DNA of 48,450 nucleotides. Source: Alphaproteobacteria bacterium (GTDB lineage: Bacteria > Pseudomonadota > Alphaproteobacteria > Rhodospirillales > Magnetospirillaceae). Positions 41,750 to 48,450 of this stretch are shown one piece after another. The notes under the pieces were generated by a model. The model had not been told where the DNA came from and ran no database searches. It saw only the letters and a program-made list of their open reading frames with translations. The stretch lies in contig JAJPHO010000069.1 in assembly GCA_021325215.1 (NCBI GenBank), positions 1 to 48,450 of the forward strand, written 5' to 3'. A program made the translations under genes and the position numbers. Position 1 is the first letter of the stretch. Each line of letters opens with the position of its first letter.

Positions 41750-42870
41750 AGATCGCCTTCGTGCTGCCCGGCGGCGTCGACCGCAGCGGCGACAAGCGCG
41801 TCATCCCCTGCCTGCTGTGGCTGATCGAGCGGCTGGTGGCGGGCGGCGACGAGCTGCATATCTTCGCCCTCAATCAGGAACCGCGGCCGGCGCGCTGGCC
41901 GCTGCTGGGCGCCACCGTTCACAATGCCGGCGCGCGGCCCCGCCAGTTGCGTGCCTTCTCCGACCTGGTCGCCGAGCACCGCAAGGCGCCGTTCGACGTG
42001 GTGCATGGCTTCTGGGCGACCGGACCCGGCGTGGTCTCGGCCGCTTTCGCCAAGCTGACCGGCCTGCCCGCCGTGCTGACCGTGCCGGGCAGCGAACTGA
42101 CCGCCCTGCCGGAAATCGGCTATGGCGGCCAGCGCAGCTGGTTCTGGCGGCTCTGGACCCACTTCGCTCTGGCCGGCGCGGACCGGGTGATCGCGGAAAG
42201 CAACTGGGTCGCCCAGCGCGCCGCCGGCTTCGGCGTCACCGCCACCCATCTGCCCTATGGCGTCGCGCTGGATCGCTGGCCGCCGCTGGCGCCGCGCCGC
42301 CGCGAGCCCGGAAAGCCTCTGCGCCTGCTGCACCCGGCCAGCCTCAATCTGGTCAAGGATCAGGAGACTCTGCTGCTGGCGATGCGCGCGCTGAAAAATC
42401 GCCGGGTCGCTTTCACTCTCGATTGCATCGGCGGCGACACGCTGGGCGGCGCGGTGCAGAGACGCTGCGCCGAGCTGGGCCTGAACGATGTGGTGACTTT
42501 CCACGGCATGCAGACCCATGCCGGGCAGCGCGGATTTTTCGAGGCGGCGGATCTCTTGGTGATCAGCTCGCTCCATGAGGGCGGTCCGCTGGTCGTCCAG
42601 GAAGCCGCGGTGGCCGGTGTTCCAACGGCGGGAACCGCCGTCGGCCACATCGCCGACTGGGCGCCGGAGGCGGCGAGGGCGGTGGCGGTGGGCGATCATG
42701 CGGCCTTGGCCGATGCCATCGCCGGCCTGGCCGGCGACGAGGATGCGAGGCTGCGTCTGGCCCATGCCGCGCAGAAAGCCGCGCTGGCGGTCGATGCCGA
42801 TCTCACCGCGCGGACATTGCGGGCTCTTTACGACGATCTGAGACGATCCGCCCCTCGGCGAACTCGATGA
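41746..42870 (+). CDS. Family 4 glycosyltransferase
   Basis: A 374-aa GT-B enzyme beginning MKIAFVLPGGVDRSGDKRVIP. It has FDVVHGFWATGPGVVSAAF, then the donor domain with LLHPASLNLVKDQETLL, the GMQTHAGQRGFFEAADLLVISS region and HEGGPLVVQEAAVAGVP carrying the EX7E-type glutamates. It is the last gene of the plus-strand polysaccharide run. Its 3' end overlaps the convergent ABC transporter gene by 68 bases, so the C-terminal residues of both are encoded on opposite strands of the same DNA. Confidence 0.92.
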   Translation: MKIAFVLPGGVDRSGDKRVIPCLLWLIERLVAGGDELHIFALNQEPRPARWPLLGATVHNAGARPRQLRAFSDLVAEHRKAPFDVVHGFWATGPGVVSAAFAKLTGLPAVLTVPGSELTALPEIGYGGQRSWFWRLWTHFALAGADRVIAESNWVAQRAAGFGVTATHLPYGVALDRWPPLAPRRREPGKPLRLLHPASLNLVKDQETLLLAMRALKNRRVAFTLDCIGGDTLGGAVQRRCAELGLNDVVTFHGMQTHAGQRGFFEAADLLVISSLHEGGPLVVQEAAVAGVPTAGTAVGHIADWAPEAARAVAVGDHAALADAIAGLAGDEDARLRLAHAAQKAALAVDADLTARTLRALYDDLRRSAPRRTR

Positions 42871-44539
42871 TGCGATCGCACAGCGCCAGGCTTTCGGCGC
42901 GGTGCGCGATCAGCAGGATGGCCGGACGCCAGGGCAGCGCCGCCAGTCTTTCCAGCACCGCCCGCTCGGTCGGCACGTCGATGGCGCTGGTGGTCTCGTC
43001 GAGGATCAGCAGCGGCGCCTTGCGCAGCAAAGCCCGGGCCAGGGTCAATCGCTGACGCTCGCCCCCCGACAGAAGAGCCCCCTTATCCCCGACCACTTTA
43101 TCGAGCGCGGCAATAAACTCCCCAGCCCCGGCAATGCGCAGAACCTCGGCCATCTCCTCTTCGCCCGCCGCCGGATCGGCCCAGAGGAAATTGTTGCGGA
43201 TGGTGTCGTGGAACAGGAAGGCTTCCTGCGGCGCATAGGCAACCACCGAGCGCCAGCGTGCGCGCAGGCCTTCGGTCATCGGCCGCCCGCCCAGCGAAAT
43301 CGCGCCCGAGTGCGGCTCCAGCAGTCCGACCGCGAGATCGGCGAAGGTGGTCTTGCCCGCGCCCGAGGCGCCGGTGATGCCGATGAACTCGCCGGGTTCC
43401 AAGGCGAGATCGAGCTCGCGGACGCCCTTGTCTCCCTCGGCATGACGATAGGTCACCTTGTCGAAGCGCAGCGTCCCCCCGGCCGGCAGATCCGCCGCGG
43501 CGACAAGCGCGCCGGCTTCGCCTAGCTCGGTCTCCAGCGCTTTGATCTTTTCGTAGGAGGGCAGGAAATTGGCGAATTGCTGGGCGCCCTGCTGCAATTG
43601 CGCCGCCGGCGCGCTCATCCGCGCCAGCAGCAGCACGAACACGATCAGCAGCGGCGGCGGAACATCGAGCAATGCCACTCCCGCCAGGATCGCCGCGGCA
43701 CCCGCCAGCGACGCCAGGGTCGTGAAGGCCAGCTGCGCCCGGCTCTGCGCCCGCGTGAACGCCACCTGCCGGCCGGCGAGCCGGCGCAAGGTGGCATTGA
43801 ATTCCTCGGCGAAGCGGACTTGCAGGTTCTGGCTCATCGCCAGCTTCAGCCCGCCGAGAAATTCCGCGCCGCTGGTCGACAGATGCAGATAGGCCTCGGC
43901 CGATTCCTTGCCCAGCTCGCGCGATTTGGCCAATTGCGGCAGCAGGCCCAGGCTCGCCACCGCCAGCATCCCGCCGATCAGCGCCGCCAAATAGGGCGAC
44001 AGCAGAAAGGCCAGACCCCACTGCATCGCCAGCATGCAGAGCGAAACGCCGCCCTGCAGAAGAAAATGGACGCAGGTGCCGGTCAGCACGACGTCATTGC
44101 CGAGCAGATGATTGATCCGCGCCTGCTTCATGCGCGACAGGGTGGTCCAGGGCGCCGCCACCAGGCGCTCGACCAGCCGGCGCCGCTGCCGCTCGACGAA
44201 ACCGACCCGCAGCTCCGCCAACAGGACGTCGCGGCGCCACAAAACCAGGGCGCGCACCGATATCAGGACCGCGAAGCAGGCCAGCAGCACCGTCAGCCTG
44301 CCGACGCGGCCCTCGACGCCCGGGATGGCCGGCAGATGAGAAACGATCCAGTTGGACGAAACGCCGGTCTCGGTCACGACCCCGAGCATGGGGATCAGCA
44401 GCGTCAGCCCGACCCCTTCCAGCACCGCGCCGAGCCCGATCAGCATAGCGGCCTGGGCGCCCAGACCCCGCGCGTCGTTGCAGAAATCGAGAAAGAAGTC
44501 CCACGCCGAGCGCAGGGATTTCGTCGGAAGGCCGGTCAT
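42803..44539 (-). CDS. ABC exporter, fused permease and ATPase (MsbA-like type)
   Basis: A 578-aa half-transporter. About six membrane helices lie in residues 1-320. The ATPase follows: Walker A GASGAGKTT (390-398), signature LSGGE (490-494), Walker B LLILDETTSAID (about 510-521), and the H-loop in LIAHRAE. It would export a lipid, peptide or glycolipid as a homodimer. The start overlaps the flavin-reductase-like gene stop (ATGA). It is convergent with the polysaccharide genes, so it may serve the product of its own three-gene operon or the surface polymer. Substrate unknown. Confidence 0.93.
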   Translation of the reverse strand: MTGLPTKSLRSAWDFFLDFCNDARGLGAQAAMLIGLGAVLEGVGLTLLIPMLGVVTETGVSSNWIVSHLPAIPGVEGRVGRLTVLLACFAVLISVRALVLWRRDVLLAELRVGFVERQRRRLVERLVAAPWTTLSRMKQARINHLLGNDVVLTGTCVHFLLQGGVSLCMLAMQWGLAFLLSPYLAALIGGMLAVASLGLLPQLAKSRELGKESAEAYLHLSTSGAEFLGGLKLAMSQNLQVRFAEEFNATLRRLAGRQVAFTRAQSRAQLAFTTLASLAGAAAILAGVALLDVPPPLLIVFVLLLARMSAPAAQLQQGAQQFANFLPSYEKIKALETELGEAGALVAAADLPAGGTLRFDKVTYRHAEGDKGVRELDLALEPGEFIGITGASGAGKTTFADLAVGLLEPHSGAISLGGRPMTEGLRARWRSVVAYAPQEAFLFHDTIRNNFLWADPAAGEEEMAEVLRIAGAGEFIAALDKVVGDKGALLSGGERQRLTLARALLRKAPLLILDETTSAIDVPTERAVLERLAALPWRPAILLIAHRAESLALCDRIIEFAEGRIVSDRRKEPAMSAR

Positions 44540-45435
44540 GCTTCGGGCAGAGCCGCGCCCCGCCGGCGGCGAAAGGCCTGATAGATACCCGAGACGTGGT
44601 GGAGCTGTTTCCCGTCGGCGATCCGTTCGTCGGATAGGATGTCGGCGACGAAGAAAATATGCGATCCGATCTCCTCCGCCTGCCGAATGGCCAGTTCGCG
44701 CAGACGCAACGCCGCCCCCACGGCGGGAACGCCCAGGCCGGACGACGGACGGGTGGCGAAAGGCAGCGACGCGGGGTCTTCCAGCGGCGCCTTGTGATGC
44801 CGCCCCAAATCGTAGGCGGCGGCTTTCATGCCCGCGGGCAGACAGGAGAGCGCCACCCGGGCTCCCTCCCGCAGGAGCGGAATCGAGATGTTGGTGCTGC
44901 GCAGAGCGAGGGTAAAATGCCCGCCGACCGATCCGATCAGGTCCATCGGGAAAATGTTGAAATGGCCGGGACCGCTCACCGAGACGAGAACGACCGGGCG
45001 GGGATCGATGTAGCAGACCATCAAATGCTGGAGCGCCGCCGGGTCCATGCGGAAATTATGGTCCCCCTTGCTGCGCCGTGCCGCTCGGCTGTGCAGCCGC
45101 CCGTTCCAGGCACGCCATGGCCAGGGCAGGCAGCGATGCCCGCCGGCCTCGACGCGATAGAGCGACAGCGACGAAAGAGTGCCCGATTTCACCAGGCGCA
45201 GGCTGCCGAGACTGCGTCCGTCTTCGCGGTAATCGAGCGTTGCGGCAGCGCCTGCATCGGTGCCCGTGGCGATGGTCAGCGGCCTGAGCGACGCGACGGC
45301 GTGATCGTCGGTGACATCCCGTGATCCGCCCTCCCAGGACAGATGGACGGTGACCGAGCGCTGCGGCGGGGCGATGGCGACCGCCGTCCATTGCGGCACC
45401 GGGCGAATAAAGGGAATGAGCCGTTCGGGCAGCAT
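44536..45435 (-). CDS. Flavin-reductase-like domain protein with novel N-terminal region
   Basis: A 299-aa protein. The C-terminal about 170 residues resemble a flavin-reductase/FMN-binding split barrel: MVCYIDPRPVVLVSVSGPG, FNIFPMDLIGSVGGHFTLAL and the C-terminal HIFFVADILSDERI. The N-terminal about 125 residues (MLPERLIPFIRP onward) match nothing I recognise. The start at 45435 is chosen because the longer frame overlaps the upstream methyltransferase gene. It lies between a methyltransferase and an ABC exporter in one unit. A redox role in making the exported compound is plausible, but unproven. Confidence 0.75.
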   Translation of the reverse strand: MLPERLIPFIRPVPQWTAVAIAPPQRSVTVHLSWEGGSRDVTDDHAVASLRPLTIATGTDAGAAATLDYREDGRSLGSLRLVKSGTLSSLSLYRVEAGGHRCLPWPWRAWNGRLHSRAARRSKGDHNFRMDPAALQHLMVCYIDPRPVVLVSVSGPGHFNIFPMDLIGSVGGHFTLALRSTNISIPLLREGARVALSCLPAGMKAAAYDLGRHHKAPLEDPASLPFATRPSSGLGVPAVGAALRLRELAIRQAEEIGSHIFFVADILSDERIADGKQLHHVSGIYQAFRRRRGAALPEA

Positions 45436-45436
45436 C

Positions 45437-46066
45437 TCAAATCCGCCGCAACAGCAGAAACGCATATTGCCGCATCCACGATGCAGGCCCCGGCGGGAGG
45501 GTTTTCTCCAACCGGAAATGAGGCGCGGCGGCTCGTGCCACCGACCTCGGCGCATAGCGGACGATGCCGCTGGCGCTGTCGATCGCGTAACGGCCTTCGC
45601 GCAGCAGCGTGACGAGATTGGCGCGCCACCAGCCATAGCGGGCGTCGCCCAGATAATAGGGGTTCAGCAGGCTGGCGAGGACGAAGCCGCCTTCTTCCAG
45701 GATGTGCGCGAAGGATTGGAACAGCGCCGCCTGATCGGGAACCAGATTGAGGACGGCGAAATTGGCGGTGATCGCGTCGATCTTTCCGCTCGGCGGGAAT
45801 TCGGTGGGAATGATGGTGCCGGCGCTGATTTCGTCCCGGCAATGTTCGGCGAGATAAGCGCGCTGGACAGGGTCCGGTTCATGGACCCAGGCGACATGCC
45901 CGGCGGCCGCATATCGGCGGGCGTCGATTCCCGTTCCCGCGCCGAAATCGAGAATGCGGCTGCCCGGCGCGACCAGGCCGAGCGCCATGCGCAGGAACCG
46001 GTCACGCGTCCGCCGATCGCGCGGCGAGGCGCTGATGAAACGGTGATATTGCTCGCCTCTATGCAT
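45437..46066 (-). CDS. Class I SAM-dependent methyltransferase
   Basis: A 209-aa methyltransferase starting MHRGEQYHRFISASPRDRRT. It has motif I RILDFGAGTGIDARRYAAAG, the acidic AWVHEPDPVQ, and motif IV IDAITANFAVLNLVPD, all of the usual type-11/UbiE-like kind. It is the first gene of the minus-strand unit leading to the ABC exporter, one base upstream of the flavin-reductase-like gene, and divergent from the GST gene. The acceptor is unknown. Confidence 0.88.
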   Translation of the reverse strand: MHRGEQYHRFISASPRDRRTRDRFLRMALGLVAPGSRILDFGAGTGIDARRYAAAGHVAWVHEPDPVQRAYLAEHCRDEISAGTIIPTEFPPSGKIDAITANFAVLNLVPDQAALFQSFAHILEEGGFVLASLLNPYYLGDARYGWWRANLVTLLREGRYAIDSASGIVRYAPRSVARAAAPHFRLEKTLPPGPASWMRQYAFLLLRRI

Positions 46067-46147
46067 CTTTGCCCTTTTTCCCGGCCCGAATCAGGGACGA
46101 TAGGCGCGCGCTTTTATTCCCTGCGCTTGACTCGCGGCTGCCGTTAA

Positions 46148-46159
46148 GTTGATATCAAC
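46148..46159. promoter_or_regulatory. Perfect 12-bp palindrome in the methyltransferase/GST promoter region
   Basis: GTTGATATCAAC is a perfect palindrome in the 119-base gap between the divergent methyltransferase (start 46066) and GST (start 46186). It lies 27 bases upstream of the GST start. The gap is otherwise AT-richer and has no recognisable gene. It could be an operator for an unlinked dimeric regulator; I cannot name one. Confidence 0.4.
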
Positions 46160-46185
46160 ATATAACGATGGAGCGGAACGACGAA

Positions 46186-46806
46186 ATGAAGCTGTTCTAT
46201 TGCGATACCCTGATGCCGCGCAAAGTCTGCGCTGCCGCGCTTTATCTCAAGGCGCCGGTCGATTTCATCTATGTCGATCTGGAAAAAGGCGAGCATGTGC
46301 TGCCGGCCTATCTGACCCTCAATCCCAACGCCAAGGTGCCGGTGCTGACCCGGGGCGACAAGGTGGTGTGGGAATCCGACGCCATCCTTTACGAGCTGGC
46401 CCTGGCCACCGGCTCCGAGCTGCTGCCGGACAGCCGCGAGAAGCAGGTCGAGCTGGTCAGATGGTTCAGCTGGAATTCCCAGCATTTCACCCGCGCCGGG
46501 GGATCGCTTTATTTCGAATATGTCGTCCGCCCCCGCTTCGGACTGGGCGACGTCGATCAAAGCGCGGTGGCGGAGGCGCAGCGGGATTTCCGCAAATATG
46601 CCCGCGTGCTGAACGACCATCTCGACGGGCGCCGCTGGCTGCTGGGCGACCGGCCGAGCCTGGCCGATTTCTCGGTGGGAATCGCCCTTCCCTATGCCAA
46701 AGAAGCGCATCTGCCACTGGAGGAATTTCCCCATATGCGGCGCTGGCACGGGCGGCTGGAGGAACTGGACGGCTGGAACGCGCCCTGGCCGGCGCGGCTT
46801 AATTAG
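46186..46806 (+). CDS. Glutathione S-transferase family protein
   Basis: A 206-aa protein with an N-terminal thioredoxin-fold domain (MKLFYCDTLMPRKVC, then LNPNAKVPVLTRGDKVVWESDAI with the cis-Pro and the Glu-Ser glutathione-binding pair) and an all-helical C-terminal domain with LLGDRPSLADFSVG. An ATG at 46168 is in frame, but the start at 46186 places GGAGCGG (46170-46176) upstream and begins right at the fold. It is convergent with the ArsR-type gene, overlapping it by 8 bases. Probable role: glutathione conjugation or peroxide detoxification; substrate unknown. Confidence 0.9.
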   Translation: MKLFYCDTLMPRKVCAAALYLKAPVDFIYVDLEKGEHVLPAYLTLNPNAKVPVLTRGDKVVWESDAILYELALATGSELLPDSREKQVELVRWFSWNSQHFTRAGGSLYFEYVVRPRFGLGDVDQSAVAEAQRDFRKYARVLNDHLDGRRWLLGDRPSLADFSVGIALPYAKEAHLPLEEFPHMRRWHGRLEELDGWNAPWPARLN

Positions 46807-47161
46807 CCGCCAGAGCTTTTTCCTGAAGCTGCTTCTTATAATTGGTCAGGATCGATGGGATCAGCCCGGGGAAACGCTGTTCGATTTCGGGGCAGCGCGA
46901 GACATTATGCATCTCGACGCCGCGCCGCTCCGAGCGGATCAGTCCAGCCTCACGCAACGCCTTGAAATGCTGCGACAGGGTCGATTTGGGAATCGTCCTG
47001 TCGATGATCTGCGAAAAGGCCGTACAGCTCTGCGAGCATTCCGAGAAGGCAATGTTGGCGAAGATCGCCGCGCGCGCGGGATCGGACAAGGCATGGAAGA
47101 TGCCCTCCAGGGTGATCACGTCGAGCGGCGGGTGAAAGATCGGCTTCATGATTTCTTTCAT
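46799..47161 (-). CDS. ArsR-family winged-helix transcriptional regulator
   Basis: A 120-aa regulator with the ArsR-type HTH: IFHALSDPARAAIFANIA, then SKSTLSQHFKALREAGLI-like KSTLSQHFKALREAGLIRSERRG as recognition helix and wing. No metal-binding ELCVCDL motif is visible, though C45-C49-type cysteines (SECSQSCTAF) occur in the alpha3 region. They may sense redox or a metal. Start choices are GTG 47170, ATG 47161 or ATG 47149. It is divergent from an SDR gene, and a near-perfect 12-bp inverted repeat lies between them. Confidence 0.9.
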   Translation of the reverse strand: MKEIMKPIFHPPLDVITLEGIFHALSDPARAAIFANIAFSECSQSCTAFSQIIDRTIPKSTLSQHFKALREAGLIRSERRGVEMHNVSRCPEIEQRFPGLIPSILTNYKKQLQEKALAAN

Positions 47162-47180
47162 ATACGCCACTTGACGTCGA

Positions 47181-47213
47181 GTTCAATAGTTCCAAATTAC
47201 CGAACTATCGAAC
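47181..47213. promoter_or_regulatory. Operator-like inverted repeat between ArsR gene and SDR
   Basis: GTTCAATAGTTC (47181-47192) and GAACTATCGAAC (47202-47213) are inverted 12-base arms with 11 of 12 matches and a 9-base spacer. The size and dyad symmetry fit binding of a dimeric winged-helix repressor, and the site lies between the regulator start and the divergent SDR start. Autorepression plus control of the SDR is the natural inference. Confidence 0.7.
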
Positions 47214-47250
47214 CAACGCGGTTTCGGCCGCAGCAAAAGGACCCACCACC

Positions 47251-47997
47251 ATGAGCAAGCTTTCCGGCAAAGTCGCTATCGTCACCGGCGCCTCGAAGGG
47301 AATCGGCGCCGCCATCGCCAAGTCGCTGGCCGCCGACGGCGCCAGCGTCGTCGTCAATTACGCCTCCTCCAGGGAAGGTGCCGACAAGGTGGTCGCCGCC
47401 ATCACCGCCGCCGGCGGCAAGGCCGTCGCGGTCGGCGGCAACGTCGCCGAGGCCAAGGACGCCCAGGCCATCGTCGACGCCGCCATCAAGACCTATGGCA
47501 AGCTCGACGTGCTGGTGAACAATGCCGGCGTCTATGACGTGAAGCCGCTCGAAGAGATCACCGAAGAGCATTACCACCACATCTTCGACATCAATGTTCT
47601 GGGCCTGCTGCTGGTCAGCCAGGCTGCCGCCAAGCACCTGCCCCAGGGCGGCAGCATCGTCAATATCGGCTCGCTGGTGTCGCGCATCACCCCGCCCGGC
47701 ATGGCCGTCTATAACGGCACCAAGGGCGCGGTCGACGCCATTACCGGCACGCTGTCGAAGGAACTCGGCCCCAAGGGCATCCGCGTCAACACCGTCAATC
47801 CCGGCATGGTCGAGACCGAAGGCGCCACCTCGAAGGGCTTCATCGGCGGCGATTTCGAGAAGTGGGCGGTCAGCACCACCCCGCTCGGCCGTATCGGCCA
47901 GCCCAACGACATCGCCACCATCGTGAGCTTCCTGGCTTCGGACGATGCCGGCTGGGTCAGCGGCCAGCAGATCTTCGCCAGCGGCGGCTCGATGTAA
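47251..47997 (+). CDS. SDR-family oxidoreductase (FabG-like)
   Basis: A 248-aa classical short-chain dehydrogenase. It has TGASKGIG (NAD(P) binding, about 13-20), NNAG near 91, catalytic Ser in NIGSLVSR and YNGTK for the Tyr-Lys pair. The C-terminal SDDAGWVSGQQIFASGG is typical of FabG/glucose-dehydrogenase-like members. AAAGGA precedes the ATG. It is divergent from the ArsR-type regulator and probably repressed by it. The substrate is unknown; linkage to a regulator with cysteines hints at a quinone, aldehyde or redox-stress role. Confidence 0.93.
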   Translation: MSKLSGKVAIVTGASKGIGAAIAKSLAADGASVVVNYASSREGADKVVAAITAAGGKAVAVGGNVAEAKDAQAIVDAAIKTYGKLDVLVNNAGVYDVKPLEEITEEHYHHIFDINVLGLLLVSQAAAKHLPQGGSIVNIGSLVSRITPPGMAVYNGTKGAVDAITGTLSKELGPKGIRVNTVNPGMVETEGATSKGFIGGDFEKWAVSTTPLGRIGQPNDIATIVSFLASDDAGWVSGQQIFASGGSM

Positions 47998-48010
47998 GCA
48001 AAACAATCCA

Positions 48011-48032
48011 CCGAGGGGCTTCGGCCCCTCGG
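48011..48032 (+). terminator. Strong GC hairpin after the SDR gene
   Basis: CCGAGGGGC and GCCCCTCGG form a perfect 9-bp stem closed by a TTCG tetraloop, 14 bases after the SDR stop. No T-run follows, so it may be a weak or Rho-assisted terminator, or an mRNA-stabilising hairpin. It sits directly before the ribosome-binding site of a tiny ORF. Confidence 0.5.
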
Positions 48033-48046
48033 ATCGGAGATCCATC

Positions 48047-48106
48047 ATGAAGCTCGTAAGTTACCTTCTGTTCCTGCTGGCGTTCCTGAGCGCGTCGCAC
48101 TCCTAG
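48047..48106 (+). CDS. Putative 19-aa hydrophobic microprotein
   Basis: A tiny ORF starting ATG at 48047, with CGGAGA (48035-48040) as ribosome-binding site at 6-base spacing. The product is MKLVSYLLFLLAFLSASHS, one lysine followed by a hydrophobic helix, the shape of a small membrane protein or an orphan signal-like peptide. It lies just after the SDR hairpin and could be read from the same promoter. There is no homology evidence; the good ribosome-binding site and membrane-like sequence are the only support. Confidence 0.4.
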   Translation: MKLVSYLLFLLAFLSASHS

Positions 48107-48153
48107 TCACGCAAACGCCGCGGCATTCGATTAATTTGCCCGGGCATAAGACG

Positions 48154-48450
48154 CTAAGCCCCACCGACCTCTTCCGCCAGCCAGCCGCGGAACGCCGCCA
48201 GCGGCGGGTATTTCTCGCCCGCCTGGGGCCAGACCAGGAAATAGCTTCCTTCGCTGAGCACCGGCTCGCCCCAGACGGTGACCAGCCGTCCGTCGGCCAG
48301 TTCGGGTTTGGCGAGGAATTCGGGCAGCAAGGCGATGCCCAGACCGTCGATCGCGGCCAGGATCATCTGGGCGAACTGGTCGAACATCATGCCGAGCGGC
48401 GCCCGCTCGGAGACGCCATGCTTGGCGAACCACGCCGCCCAGGCCATCGG
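48154..48450 (-). CDS. LysR-family regulator, C-terminal part (cut by window end)
   Basis: The final 97 or so residues of a LysR-type substrate-binding domain: FDQFAQMILAAIDGLGIALLPEFLAKPELADGRLV followed by VWGEPVLSEGSYFLVWP and the closing AFRGWLAEEV. The GxGIALLP pattern and C-terminal spacing are typical of GcvA-like LysR proteins. The DNA-binding N-terminus lies beyond the right edge of the window. Effector and targets cannot be inferred. Confidence 0.88.
   Translation of the reverse strand, partial: PMAWAAWFAKHGVSERAPLGMMFDQFAQMILAAIDGLGIALLPEFLAKPELADGRLVTVWGEPVLSEGSYFLVWPQAGEKYPPLAAFRGWLAEEVGGA

Noticed and set aside
1..48450. CRISPR arrays, tRNA, rRNA and prophage genes
   Set aside because: No regularly spaced repeats, cloverleaf-like sequence, ribosomal RNA or phage structural genes were seen.

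Overview
The window is GC-rich, densely packed bacterial DNA with many ATGA stop/start overlaps and very short gaps. The gene content (a decaheme DmsE/MtrA-type cytochrome with an MtrB/PioB porin, NodT/RND efflux, an IS5-type transposase end, a large exopolysaccharide locus rich in radical SAM enzymes) suggests an alphaproteobacterium, probably a Rhodospirillales-like environmental or phototrophic lineage. This placement is inference from gene content; no rRNA or marker gene is present. There is no gene-free stretch longer than 300 bases.

Region 1 (1-4546): the right end of an IS5-family element abuts the 3' end of a MscS channel gene with a cyclic-nucleotide-binding domain. Then come a catalase-family protein and a GlxA-type AraC regulator (one minus-strand unit), with a divergent short-chain dehydrogenase. 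Region 2 (4531-12458, minus strand): a complete tripartite RND efflux operon ending in its own two-component system (outer-membrane lipoprotein, adaptor, pump, response regulator, histidine kinase). Three GATTRA half-sites with an 11-bp period lie upstream, as expected for an OmpR/PhoB-type regulator. Region 3 (12571-21162, plus strand): a Wzi-like outer-membrane protein, a small phosphoglycosyl transferase, an anti-sigma-like periplasmic protein, the decaheme cytochrome and its porin (a trans-outer-membrane electron conduit), a YdcF-like protein, an amidohydrolase, and an AT-richer orphan gene.

Region 4 (21165-35770, minus strand): what looks like one long transcription unit. It runs Wzz-like protein, HAD phosphatase, a 60-aa bridging ORF, a nucleotidyltransferase/kinase fusion, a nucleotidyltransferase, a GT2, a 1004-aa polysaccharide export protein, then three radical SAM enzymes with N-terminal B12-binding-like regions, a SPASM radical SAM enzyme and two methyltransferases. 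Region 5 (35900-42870, plus strand): flippase, polymerase/ligase, three glycosyltransferases and a lone nucleotidyltransferase. Together with Region 4 this is a Wzx/Wzy-type polysaccharide factory. Region 6 (42803-46066, minus strand): ABC exporter, flavin-reductase-like protein, methyltransferase. Region 7 (46186-48450): GST, an ArsR-type regulator with a strong operator and divergent SDR, a 19-aa hydrophobic microprotein, and a truncated LysR gene.

The most striking unexplained signal is a pair of related intercistronic elements (9737-9910 and 34285-34467) in two unrelated operons. Each forms a small ORF whose start codon overlaps the previous stop (ATGA) and whose stop codon overlaps the next start (ATGA or TTGA). 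Each carries conserved hairpins, one of which keeps its fold while its sequence changes. They look like a dispersed mobile palindromic unit that preserves translational coupling. A second notable feature is the set of four radical SAM enzymes embedded in a capsule/exopolysaccharide operon, with no recognisable known pathway.
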